Shown here piece after piece: positions 52,101-59,315 of a DNA stretch of 64,000 nucleotides; the first letter of the stretch is position 1; every line of letters begins with the position of its first letter. The position numbers and the translations under genes were made by a program. This DNA is from Asaia siamensis (lineage in GTDB: Bacteria > Pseudomonadota > Alphaproteobacteria > Acetobacterales > Acetobacteraceae): positions 96,163 to 160,162 of the forward strand of contig NZ_BMCH01000008.1 in assembly GCF_014635085.1 (NCBI RefSeq), in the 5' to 3' direction. The notes beneath the pieces were generated by a model. It was not told where the DNA came from. It saw only the letters and a list, made by a program, of their open reading frames with translations, and made no database searches.

Positions 52101-52821
52101 CAGCCCACAAATTGCTCGCAAGACCATCCTGACGGTTGGCGCCGAGCGGCGTGCCGTGCAGGACAGTGTGCTGTCTTACGCCGGCCTCAAGGACGCGTCC
52201 GGAGCGACATGGGGTGGGGTCGCCCGCAATCGTGTTTACGCCCAGCTCGCCTATGGGGATTCCAATGCCTCGCTCTATGTCCGTGGCGGCGGATCGTATC
52301 TGACGGGTCGCAATACCAAAAGCAACACGGGCTATGAGGCTGGGGCAGGGGGGCAGGTTCGCGTCTGGGATCACGGTACGCAAAATATCCATGTCGGCAT
52401 GGATCTGACCTGGTTTGGTTATGACCGTAACGAATACAAATTCAGTTTTGGCAATGGCGGTTATTTCTCGCCTCAAGACTTCCTGGCATTCACCTTTCCC
52501 GTTACCTACGCCGGATCTTACAAGCAGCTTGACTGGCGTGTGATCGGGCGTGCCGGTTATCAGACATATCATTCCAGTCAGGCTGAAACCTTTCCAAACA
52601 GCGCCGCCGATCAGAATCTGCTTGCCAATATCGCGCCACTCTACGCCTATCAGTCCGGCGATTCCGGCAATGGTCTCACGGGTGGCGTCAATGGCACTGT
52701 TGATTATCGTGTGACGCCCAATCTCAGGCTAAGCCTCAATGCAGATTATCAGCGTGCGGGGCCTTGGAATGAAGTTAGAGCTTTTGTCGCTGCCAAATAC
52801 AGCTTTCTGGGGACGAAATGA
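49099..52821 (+). CDS. bcsC: Cellulose export protein BcsC (TPR plus outer-membrane porin)
   Basis: A 1240-residue exported protein. The GTG start gives a signal peptide (MALPTIACTLAVHAHAAPQ, cleavage near HAA) after AGGGAG. The first 850 or so residues are tetratricopeptide repeats (for example ARIALNQAIQLAPNDPDVLALQGQ and AEAAFRQSLTLSPNDADTLGGLGVTLL), which span the periplasm. From about residue 890 the sequence changes to alternating strands rich in Gly, Tyr and aromatic pairs, a beta-barrel that ends with VAAKYSFLGTK. It guides glucan through the outer membrane. It overlaps bcsAB by 11 bases and its stop overlaps the bcsD start (ATGA). Confidence 0.94.
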   Translation: MTNKFRRARMALPTIACTLAVHAHAAPQGDAAPVPNGGQESSQPARVLQPSDNSRIVPSVIRRARYWLEHDRIDDARIALNQAIQLAPNDPDVLALQGQMSLRDGDIASAHKIMKQIRDQNTDPDAGRLLDMDLQARSAPGADIQNARELARKGATAQAAAAYIKAFPDRPPALYALEYYRTLAGVPDQRSKAQQGLAKLVRTSPDNIEYQIAYAQSLVWDEETRVAGIKRFEALAKMPGLAENQKQQINGTTRQSVLWLPATKASDPVISDYLVSHPEDKDIQALRGRAISGLTRPDELARQRGWDALRENNLSGAEAAFRQSLTLSPNDADTLGGLGVTLLRLKRDAEAKTFLDRAIAADPASADRWRAASNGAVLSDTYAKANYLFAKERYTETLALINPLIARSPQQSWLRAMRADILERTGRRDDAIAAYRDLVRTAPGNVSYRERLVRALIEDRQFDEARTMLEQSPIANAQLRALLYDTEAAQAPSKAERLMVMQRADRDNALSPWSRLHYAQALLSENRRRDADDVMAPLVQEASANDSQAVAAALFYSAQTGDLQSVRRLRPLLSEKAMTPELRAVLRSAAFREDMANAPADRDAARFYFAHLLDSDDPDGSLTQQAAIMLYDRGDATGAAQLLTIQMSRMSAGMTQAQELAYAGAFLHMHDLERARRLIASARARPLTLEQEALLTQLDTSLAVSTSDRLNERGDRAKAYEALAPALNRASPPVAANLALARLYSSGGQNAQAYQINLQAVQHDPADLDARLALIETVIAMHRYAEASGYVQQMNAIAPTDPRSWYAAAQLDRARGNIRAAVRELAQARLLRIEQLSPGPNAGYRSNNPFAAEDATLATNDTDLLIRRVDGDLNEITDSLAASVNITPGIDTRSGSGLSGLNNVTADVSGRLPLGTGHLTLGATPTFLSSRSYNSGDTTGPSYIGYNPLAAVKGGALNQRSSFNATGVALSAAYDWRWLHLDVGSSPLGFAVNNILGGVKFSPQIARKTILTVGAERRAVQDSVLSYAGLKDASGATWGGVARNRVYAQLAYGDSNASLYVRGGGSYLTGRNTKSNTGYEAGAGGQVRVWDHGTQNIHVGMDLTWFGYDRNEYKFSFGNGGYFSPQDFLAFTFPVTYAGSYKQLDWRVIGRAGYQTYHSSQAETFPNSAADQNLLANIAPLYAYQSGDSGNGLTGGVNGTVDYRVTPNLRLSLNADYQRAGPWNEVRAFVAAKYSFLGTK

Positions 52822-53237
52822 CCGCGCCTGATTATTCCCTTTTCCTGCACTCTCTCGCCAGTGAACTCGATATTCAGGCGGGGGCCGAAGAGCGTGATGC
52901 GCTTCTCCAAAGCGTTGGCCTGCGCGCGGCGACACGTCTGCCACTGCCGGCTTGTGAAACCACCGAAGATTTTGAGCTCGAATGCAACGCGCTCTTGTAC
53001 CTGATGGGATGGGGCAGAATTGCCCTCGCCCTTTCGCAGGAAAAACACGGTCTCACACTCACCATCAGTGAGCCCTTGCGCCTGGGGTCGCTCGGTACGC
53101 CATCTGGGCAGTGGTACGCTGCTTTCTATGCAGGGCTACTGACGGGCTGGTTTCAGCAGACCGGCGAGGCGGTGACACTCCATCAAGATAAAGACGCCTC
53201 AACATCTGAGATCCTTGTTTTTGACGCCAAGGGTTGA
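52818..53237 (+). CDS. bcsD: Cellulose synthase subunit D BcsD/AcsD
   Basis: A 139-residue protein matching BcsD, with the core LPLPACETTEDFELECNALL, MGWGRIALALSQ and GQWYAAFYAGLLTGWFQQTGE. BcsD forms an octameric ring in the periplasm that lines up four glucan chains and is needed for crystalline ribbons; it is typical of acetic acid bacteria. It is slightly shorter than the Komagataeibacter protein (about 156). The ATG overlaps the bcsC stop, so translation is coupled. A 12-bp hairpin follows, and no bglX beta-glucosidase gene follows as it does in Komagataeibacter. Confidence 0.92.
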   Translation: MTAPDYSLFLHSLASELDIQAGAEERDALLQSVGLRAATRLPLPACETTEDFELECNALLYLMGWGRIALALSQEKHGLTLTISEPLRLGSLGTPSGQWYAAFYAGLLTGWFQQTGEAVTLHQDKDASTSEILVFDAKG

Positions 53238-53269
53238 GGCAATAATCTTACAACATGGGAGAAAACAGT

Positions 53270-53299
53270 GCCCTCAAGCCCTGTTAAGGGCTTGAGGGC
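53270..53299 (+). terminator. Hairpin ending the cellulose operon
   Basis: Perfect 12-bp stem GCCCTCAAGCCC (53270-53281) and GGGCTTGAGGGC (53288-53299) with a six-base loop, 32 bases after the bcsD stop. No T-run follows. Strong structure; termination is inferred. Confidence 0.65.
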
Positions 53300-53691
53300 G
53301 CCAGACATATTGATGCTTGTGGGTTCAAAAATGGCCAGCCGCAGAACTGGGGGACTGATCTTTCATTCACTGTAAAGATGCGAATACATTTCGAGTATAG
53401 CCCAACAGATCAGCGGTTGGTCCCTTGGCTGCCAAAGACCGCGCTATGTGGGGGACGCTTGACACGTCGAGCGGTTCTAAAAATACCATGAACCGTTCGA
53501 TGGCTTGGGCGCAGAATGCGCGGCAGCGTTTTACCCCTGCGTTACAAAGGCTCATTCAGAACTTCGCGTGGCCGCAGCCTGACATGAGACAATGCGGTCT
53601 ACCGCGTACTGATTGAAGCGAGATGATTTCGGGTCATTTTATCGCTCAAGACCAATCGGCTCAGCGACCTGTACACGTTTTTCAAGTAAGT
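53300..53691. other. Intergenic stretch without a recognisable gene
   Basis: Frames plus 53425-53616 and minus 53367-53555 occupy the same bases on opposite strands and neither has family features. The stretch may be a remnant of a lost gene. Nothing can be named. Confidence 0.4.
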
Positions 53692-53733
53692 CCTCCCTTC
53701 TCCCCGGTTTGACGAAACGAGGGAGAAGGGAGG
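53692..53733 (-). terminator. Terminator hairpin for the pentitol cluster
   Basis: Perfect 13-bp stem CCTCCCTTCTCCC (53692-53704) and GGGAGAAGGGAGG (53721-53733) with a 16-base loop, ten bases past the SDR stop on the minus strand. A weak T-rich stretch follows further on. Confidence 0.7.
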
Positions 53734-53742
53734 GGCTGAGCC

Positions 53743-54516
53743 TTACCAGACGGTGAAGCCACCATCGACGCTGACGATCGACCCGGTCATGAGGCTGGCG
53801 GCGTCTGAAGCCAGGAACTGCACGACAGAGGCCACTTCTTCCGGCTGTCCGACGCGGCCCATCGGTGTGCCGTCGATCCAGCGATCATAAAGCGCGGGCT
53901 TCTGCATACCGAAGCGTGTCAGTGTGGTCTCGATATAGGTCGGAGCCACAGCATTGGCACGAATACCATGCGGCGCCCACTCGGCCGCGATCGAGCGGAT
54001 ATACTGATGGACACCCGCCTTGGAGGCGTTATACGCGGCCTGTTCCTGCGGGCGGTTCACGATCAGACCGGACATCGAGCCAATTGCGACAATCGAGCCG
54101 CTCTTCTGCTTGATCATGACCTTGCCGACGGCCTGACAGCACCGGAATACACCATTCAGGTTGACGTTGATCTGCTTGAGCCACTGATCTTCAGTCATAT
54201 CCTCGGCCTTGACCTCGGAAATGCACATACCGGCATTAGCCACCATGATGTCGAGCTTGCCGTGTCTCGAGACGATGGTATCGACCGCCTGCGTGACGCT
54301 GGCTTCGGATGTGACATCCATCGCGACGCTGCAAGCCTTCAGACCCTGCTCTGTCAGGCTCTTTGCTGACTCAGCGGCCTTGTCGCCATCAAGGTCGGCA
54401 ATCACCACATGAGCGCCAAATTCTGCCAGAGCGGTGGCACAGCAAAGACCGATATTCTGGGCGCCACCTGTAACGACAGCAATACGTCCATCGAGGCGAA
54501 GTTTTTCCAAATACAT
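53743..54516 (-). CDS. SDR-family dehydrogenase, probable pentitol oxidation
   Basis: A 257-residue classical short-chain dehydrogenase. It has the cofactor motif TGGAQNIGLCCATAL (about residue 16), an acidic residue after the second strand (VVIADLDGD), which favours NAD, NAG in VANAGMC, the catalytic Ser in GSMSGL, and YNASKAG (Tyr and Lys). Position after a three-gene ABC transporter and downstream of a D-ribulose kinase suggests oxidation of ribitol or another pentitol to the ketose that the kinase then phosphorylates. Xylitol, arabinitol or a hexitol cannot be excluded from sequence. The gene is last in the minus-strand cluster and a strong hairpin follows. Confidence 0.85.
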   Translation of the reverse strand: MYLEKLRLDGRIAVVTGGAQNIGLCCATALAEFGAHVVIADLDGDKAAESAKSLTEQGLKACSVAMDVTSEASVTQAVDTIVSRHGKLDIMVANAGMCISEVKAEDMTEDQWLKQINVNLNGVFRCCQAVGKVMIKQKSGSIVAIGSMSGLIVNRPQEQAAYNASKAGVHQYIRSIAAEWAPHGIRANAVAPTYIETTLTRFGMQKPALYDRWIDGTPMGRVGQPEEVASVVQFLASDAASLMTGSIVSVDGGFTVW

Positions 54517-54533
54517 GGGAAGAGACTTTCAAG

Positions 54534-55637
54534 TTAACCGGCGAGACGGTGGCGCATGAGCTTTGTCAGCGCCATCCCTCTTGCGTCGAAAAGGTGACAA
54601 TTTTCAGCGAGCAGGCGCAGACGAATGGCGCTATCGACCTCGCCGCCGTGATCGCCGTCGGTCTGAACGATAATCAGGGTGCCATCCGGTAGGGCAATAT
54701 GCAGAAGTGTGAGCGCGCCAAGGCGCTCAACCATGCGGATGATGCCCTCTATCTGTCCGGCAGGATCGAGCACAATATGCTCAGGCCGCACCCCCAGTGT
54801 CATGGCTTCCGCCGAGGCGCTGTCGCCCGGCAGTACCGGCACGACAACAGGATCGCCATGATCGAGCGCCACAGCGATGCCATTCTCACTGAGGGTGCGT
54901 ACAGTCACTGGAAGGAAATTCATCGGCGGTGAACCGATGAAGCGGGCAACGAAGAGATTGCGCGGATGATGATAGAGCTCGAGCGGCGAGCCAACCTGCT
55001 CGACCACGCCTTTTTGCAGCACGACAATCTTGTCTGCCATGGTCATGGCCTCGACCTGGTCATGGGTCACGTAGATGGTCGTGGCCTTCAGGCGGCGATG
55101 CAGCGTGGCCAGCTCGACGCGCATCTGGCCGCGCAGTGCGGCGTCAAGATTTGAGAGCGGCTCGTCAAACAAAAAGACCTTGGGGTTGCGCACGATGGCG
55201 CGACCGATCGCCACACGCTGCCTCTGCCCGCCGGAAAGCTGGCCGGGTTTATGCTTCAGATAGGAATCGAGCTGAAGCGTCCTGGCGACATCGGTAATTT
55301 TCTGGCGTCGCTCGGCCTCCGGCATTCCAGCCAGCTTCAGACCGAATTCCATGTTTTGATAGACGTTCATATGCGGGTAGAGCGCATAGGACTGAAAGAC
55401 CATGGCAAGCCCGCGTTTGGCGGGCTCGACGTCATTGACGCGCTTGCCATCGATCATCAGATCGCCACCTGAGATTTCTTCCAGACCGGCAATCATGCGC
55501 AGAAGGGTCGATTTGCCGCAGCCTGAGGGGCCGACGAAAACAACGAATTCCTCGTCATTGATGTCGAGCGAAACGCCCTTGATGATTTCTTCCGCGTGAT
55601 AGGTCTTGCGGATATCGCGCAGTTCAACTTTGGCCAT
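54534..55637 (-). CDS. Sugar-alcohol ABC transporter ATP-binding protein (UgpC/SmoK-like)
   Basis: A 367-residue ABC ATPase of the CUT1 class. Walker A GPSGCGKST, Q-loop MVFQSYALYPHM, signature LSGGQRQRVAIGRAI, Walker B FLFDEPLSNLDA and switch His in VTHDQVEAM are all present. The C-terminal regulatory domain (about residues 240-367, with TLGVRPEHI) is typical of MalK/UgpC proteins. SmoK/MtlK of polyol transporters is the closest functional group by context. It lies 39 bases after the inner permease gene and 17 bases before the dehydrogenase, all on the minus strand. Confidence 0.92.
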   Translation of the reverse strand: MAKVELRDIRKTYHAEEIIKGVSLDINDEEFVVFVGPSGCGKSTLLRMIAGLEEISGGDLMIDGKRVNDVEPAKRGLAMVFQSYALYPHMNVYQNMEFGLKLAGMPEAERRQKITDVARTLQLDSYLKHKPGQLSGGQRQRVAIGRAIVRNPKVFLFDEPLSNLDAALRGQMRVELATLHRRLKATTIYVTHDQVEAMTMADKIVVLQKGVVEQVGSPLELYHHPRNLFVARFIGSPPMNFLPVTVRTLSENGIAVALDHGDPVVVPVLPGDSASAEAMTLGVRPEHIVLDPAGQIEGIIRMVERLGALTLLHIALPDGTLIIVQTDGDHGGEVDSAIRLRLLAENCHLFDARGMALTKLMRHRLAG

Positions 55638-55676
55638 GGGTCACTCCAAAAGAGCGTGAGAGGCGGGCAATCAGGA

Positions 55677-56504
55677 TCATTTTACGGCGCCAAAGGTCAG
55701 GCCGCGCACAAGCTGCTTCTGGCTGAACCAGCCAAAAACCAGGATCGGTGCAACAGCGAGCGTCGAGGCAGCAGAGAGCTTGGCGAAAAACAGCCCTTCA
55801 GGTGACGAGAAGGATGCAATGAAGCTCGCGAGCGGTGCCGCATTCGATGAGGTGAGGTTGAGAGACCAGAAGGCCTCGTTCCAGCACAGAATGAGCGAGA
55901 GCAGAGCGGTCGACGCGATGCCGGGCAGGGCGAGCGGCAGCAGGACCACGCTGATCTCCTGCCAGCGATTGGCTCCGTCCATGCGGCCAGCCTCGAGGAT
56001 GGGCACCGGCACCTCCTTGAAGAAGGTGTAAAGCACCCAGACGATGATCGGCAGGTTGGTGAGCAGGTTGATGATGGCCAGACCAATGACTGTATCAAGC
56101 AGCCCGGTGGATTTGGCGATCAGATAAACCGGCACTAATACACCGACCGGCGGCAGCATGCGGGTCGAGAGCATCCAGAGCAGCGTGCCCCGCGTCCGCT
56201 TGCCGGGAAAGAAGGCCATGGAATAGGCGGCAGGTACTCCCAGAAGAAGCGCGCCGCCCGTCGCCAGAACGGACATAAAAACCGTATTGAACGTGAAGTG
56301 CCAGTAATTCTCCTGGGCAAACACGTCATGATAGCTTTGCAGCGTCGGATGAAAAATGAGATGCGGCGGTGTCGAGATGGCATCCATCTCGCTCTTGAAG
56401 CCGGTCAGGACCATCCAGAAAATTGGAAAGAAGATCCACAACGCCACCGCCCAGCCAATGATGCCGAGGGCGATTTTGGGCAGGCGTTTCGTTTTGCTTG
56501 CCAT
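55677..56504 (-). CDS. ABC transporter permease, MalG/SmoG class
   Basis: About 275 residues from the ATG at 56502-56504, which begins MASKTKRLPK and lies four bases after the preceding permease stop. Six membrane segments are predicted, starting IALGIIGWAVALWIFFPIFWMV. The EAA loop EAGRMDGANRWQEISVVLLPLALPG (about residues 175-200) docks the ATPase. It forms a heterodimer with the MalF-type permease encoded upstream. The CUT1 class moves polyols, disaccharides or glycerol phosphates; the neighbouring kinase and dehydrogenase favour a pentitol. Confidence 0.92.
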   Translation of the reverse strand: MASKTKRLPKIALGIIGWAVALWIFFPIFWMVLTGFKSEMDAISTPPHLIFHPTLQSYHDVFAQENYWHFTFNTVFMSVLATGGALLLGVPAAYSMAFFPGKRTRGTLLWMLSTRMLPPVGVLVPVYLIAKSTGLLDTVIGLAIINLLTNLPIIVWVLYTFFKEVPVPILEAGRMDGANRWQEISVVLLPLALPGIASTALLSLILCWNEAFWSLNLTSSNAAPLASFIASFSSPEGLFFAKLSAASTLAVAPILVFGWFSQKQLVRGLTFGAVK

Positions 56505-56508
56505 GGTC

Positions 56509-57402
56509 TCATGCCTCCAGATTGCGGGCGACCGCACGGACGAGGAAGGCCGCGATGACATTGGCAATGATGATGGCAATCACCCCGCCAGCCGACGCAC
56601 CACCGATATCGAATTGCTGCAAGGCACGAGAGAAAATCAGGAAGGCAAGATTGGTTGAGGCAACACCGGGTCCACCCGAGGTCGTGACGGAAATCTCGGC
56701 GAACACGGTGAGAAGATAGATCGTCTCGATCATGATCACGACCGTGATGGCACGGCTCAGATGCGGCAGAATGATATAGCGAAAACGGGCAATTGGTCCG
56801 GCGCCATCCATGCGCGCGGCTTCTTTCTGCTCATGATCGAGCGACTGCACGGCGGTCAGCAGAATGAGCACGGCGAAGGGTAGCCATTCCCACGCGACGA
56901 TCATCATCACTGTCTGCATCGGATAGTGAGCAAGCCAGTCTATCGGCTGCAGACCAATGGCCCTCATGAACGCGCTATACACCCCGTAAATCGGGTGCAG
57001 CATCAGGTTTTTCCAGAGCAGCGCCGAGACTGTGGGCATAACGAAAAACGGCGAGATGACCAGAACGCGGGCGATACCGCGGCCCCAGAAATCCTGATCG
57101 TACAGCACCGCAAGCAAAATACCGCCGCCGACGCTGATCACCAGCACGCCCAGAACGAGCAGAACCGTGTTGAGCAGGGCATAGAGGAAATCTGGGTCGG
57201 TCAGGAGGTAGACGTAATTACTGAATCCCGCGAACCCCTTCAGTGTCGGGTCGACAAGATTATAGTTCTGGAATGAATACCAGAGCGTCAGGACAAGGGG
57301 GAGCAAAGACCAGATCAGCAGGATGATGACAGCAGGAGAGAGAAAGACTCCCGCGCCGGATTTACGTTTCACCCGTTCCGGTGTGGTAATGACGGCTTCC
57401 AT
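56509..57402 (-). CDS. ABC transporter permease, MalF/SmoF class
   Basis: About 297 residues from the ATG at 57400-57402 (a TTG six bases upstream is possible). Six membrane segments, with the opening GAGVFLSPAVIILLIWSLLPLV and TLWYSFQNYNL typical of the SmoF group. The EAA loop EAARMDGAGPIARFRYIILPHL lies near residue 195. It pairs with the MalG-type permease four bases downstream. No periplasmic substrate-binding protein gene is found in the cluster, although operons of this class usually encode one first. A 10-bp hairpin precedes the gene in the gap after the kinase. Confidence 0.92.
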   Translation of the reverse strand: MEAVITTPERVKRKSGAGVFLSPAVIILLIWSLLPLVLTLWYSFQNYNLVDPTLKGFAGFSNYVYLLTDPDFLYALLNTVLLVLGVLVISVGGGILLAVLYDQDFWGRGIARVLVISPFFVMPTVSALLWKNLMLHPIYGVYSAFMRAIGLQPIDWLAHYPMQTVMMIVAWEWLPFAVLILLTAVQSLDHEQKEAARMDGAGPIARFRYIILPHLSRAITVVIMIETIYLLTVFAEISVTTSGGPGVASTNLAFLIFSRALQQFDIGGASAGGVIAIIIANVIAAFLVRAVARNLEA

Positions 57403-57466
57403 AGGCAAGCTCCGCAGGCGGCTGGCCGCCTGTACTGGCTGTGAAGGAAAACACTGGGGAAAGAAT

Positions 57467-57493
57467 GGGGCGCCTCTGACGGTGAGGCGCCCC
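57467..57493. other. Intercistronic hairpin between kinase and permease genes
   Basis: Perfect 10-bp stem GGGGCGCCTC (57467-57476) and GAGGCGCCCC (57484-57493) with a seven-base loop, about 20 bases past the kinase stop. It may stop, stabilise or split the transcript between the kinase and the transporter genes. Confidence 0.55.
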
Positions 57494-57513
57494 GGGACTG
57501 GGAAAGATGGTGT

Positions 57514-59151
57514 TCAGGAAGAAAGTGCTTCTCGCATCAGCGCGCGGTAGTGCAGCTGCCCTTCATGCATTGCCTGAAAAACAGCAAATTTTGCGTCGTG
57601 ATAGCGCTTCGTGCGCTCGTCGGGCGCAACCTCCGCACCGACACGCGCCATCTGGGACATGGCGCTGCGCATGTCGGCATAGGCGCCTCCAGCAACGGCG
57701 CCAAGAATGGCCGAGCCAAGAAGCACGGCGTCCGTCTCCTGCGGCAGCATGATACGACAGCCCGTGGCATTGGCATGTTCACGCAGGAACACAGGGTTCT
57801 TCGTGCCGCCGCCCGTCGCGAAAATGGTATCGATCGCATAGCCCTTTTCGTTGAGGGCGCGAATGATATCGCGTGTGCCATAGGCCAGAGCCTGAATGGT
57901 CGCGAGATAGAGCCTGGCCAGATCGTCGATTGTCGCCGAAAGGCTCAGCCCGCTCACTATGCCCTTGAGTGTCGGGTCGGCATGCGGCGAACGATTGCCA
58001 TGAAAATCGGGCGATACGTGGAAGTCTGCGGTCAGCGCGCCGGGGAGGGCGCCATGCTCGAGCAGGGCAAGCCGCTCATTCAGCAATTCATAGACGGTGC
58101 GTCCTTCGGCCTTGGCCTTTTCGGCCAGAGCCGGACCCTGGGCATGAGTGGAGATCACGAAGTCGACGAGTGAGCCGACCGCTGACTGGCCTGCCTCGTT
58201 CAGCCACATGCCTGGCAGCATCGCCTCGGAATAGGGGCCCCAGACGCCGTCGACATAACGGGCATCACGCGACACGGCCATGTGGCAGCTGGACGTGCCG
58301 CCAATAAGGGCGAGGCTGCGATCAAGCGCCGCATCATCGAGCGTTTCGCCTGACGCCGCGCCAAGAACACCAATGCCACCGGCATGGGCATCGATAGCGG
58401 AAACCCCAACGGGAATGCCGGCTGCGAGGCCAAGTTCGCGTGCAGCGACGTCGCTCAGTCCGTCTCCAACTGCTTCGCCCAGAGAGCGCACCGTGTCGCC
58501 AATGCGGCGATAGTGCTCGTCAGCAAGTTCACCAAGACCAATGGCCTTGAAATAACTGTCATCCCATCCTTTGTCATGGGCGAGATAGGTCCATTTGCAG
58601 ACGGTCGAGCAGCAGCTGCGCGAATCCGCCCCTGTGGCTCGCCAGGTCAGATAGTCCGGCAGGTCGAAGAAATACCCGGCCCGGCTGAAGGTCTCGGGCA
58701 TATTACGCTTGAGCCAAAGCAGCTTGGGCGTTTCCATCTCCGGTGAGATGGTGCCACCGACATAACGCAGCACATCATATTTGCCTGCATTGATCTCATC
58801 GGCCTCTTTCATGGCGCGATGATCAGCCCACAGGATCACATCCTGCTCGGACGCCCCTTCCAGATCAACGGAGAGCGGCTTGCCTTCACGGTCGAGAACG
58901 ACGAGCGAGCAGGTTGCATCAAAGCCTATCCCGCGAACGACAGGTGAGTCATTGGCGAGTTCGGCCATGGCGGAACGGACGCATTTGCAGATGGCAGCCC
59001 AGATATCGGTCGAGGATTGCTGAATGAAATCGGCCTTGGGGCGCCATGTCTGGGTCGGAATGACGCAGGAAGCAAGCTTTTGCCCGGTCAGAGAAAACAC
59101 ACCGGCGCGCGCGCTGCCTGTGCCGACATCCACGCCAATCACTACGTCCAT
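57514..59151 (-). CDS. FGGY-family D-ribulose kinase
   Basis: A 545-residue sugar kinase that closely follows the FGGY pentulose kinase group: [16 protein letters not shown] (about residue 4), [81 protein letters not shown] and PDFHGNRSP. These blocks match D-ribulose kinase (human FGGY type) rather than AraB or xylulokinase. The reaction gives D-ribulose 5-phosphate, which enters the pentose phosphate pathway. With a polyol dehydrogenase and ABC transporter downstream the pathway is probably ribitol to D-ribulose to ribulose 5-phosphate. It lies 165 bases after a TonB receptor with a good terminator between. Confidence 0.92.
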   Translation of the reverse strand: MDVVIGVDVGTGSARAGVFSLTGQKLASCVIPTQTWRPKADFIQQSSTDIWAAICKCVRSAMAELANDSPVVRGIGFDATCSLVVLDREGKPLSVDLEGASEQDVILWADHRAMKEADEINAGKYDVLRYVGGTISPEMETPKLLWLKRNMPETFSRAGYFFDLPDYLTWRATGADSRSCCSTVCKWTYLAHDKGWDDSYFKAIGLGELADEHYRRIGDTVRSLGEAVGDGLSDVAARELGLAAGIPVGVSAIDAHAGGIGVLGAASGETLDDAALDRSLALIGGTSSCHMAVSRDARYVDGVWGPYSEAMLPGMWLNEAGQSAVGSLVDFVISTHAQGPALAEKAKAEGRTVYELLNERLALLEHGALPGALTADFHVSPDFHGNRSPHADPTLKGIVSGLSLSATIDDLARLYLATIQALAYGTRDIIRALNEKGYAIDTIFATGGGTKNPVFLREHANATGCRIMLPQETDAVLLGSAILGAVAGGAYADMRSAMSQMARVGAEVAPDERTKRYHDAKFAVFQAMHEGQLHYRALMREALSS

Positions 59152-59256
59152 GGGAACCCATCCAAACTCTTACGAATTCGTCATATTCCCACTCAGGTTC
59201 TGGGATGCAACTCACCAATGCGTGTGATCTGTCTCAATATGTATGAGATATCGCAC

Positions 59257-59290
59257 AAAAAAACCCGCCATCCTGAGATGACGGGTTTTT
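59257..59290 (-). terminator. Intrinsic terminator of the second TonB receptor
   Basis: On the minus strand CCCGTCATC, loop TCAG, GATGGCGGG (one G-T pair), then TTTTTTT. It starts about 25 bases after the receptor stop and works on the minus strand; on the plus strand it ends in TTTTT too. Confidence 0.9.
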
Positions 59291-59315
59291 CGGGCTCGAT
59301 GCGGAGGATCTTGCC

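Noticed and set aside
53367-53616. Small overlapping frames on both strands after bcsD, considered as a transposase remnant
   Set aside because: No DDE-type motif, terminal inverted repeat or target duplication could be found, so I leave the stretch unassigned.
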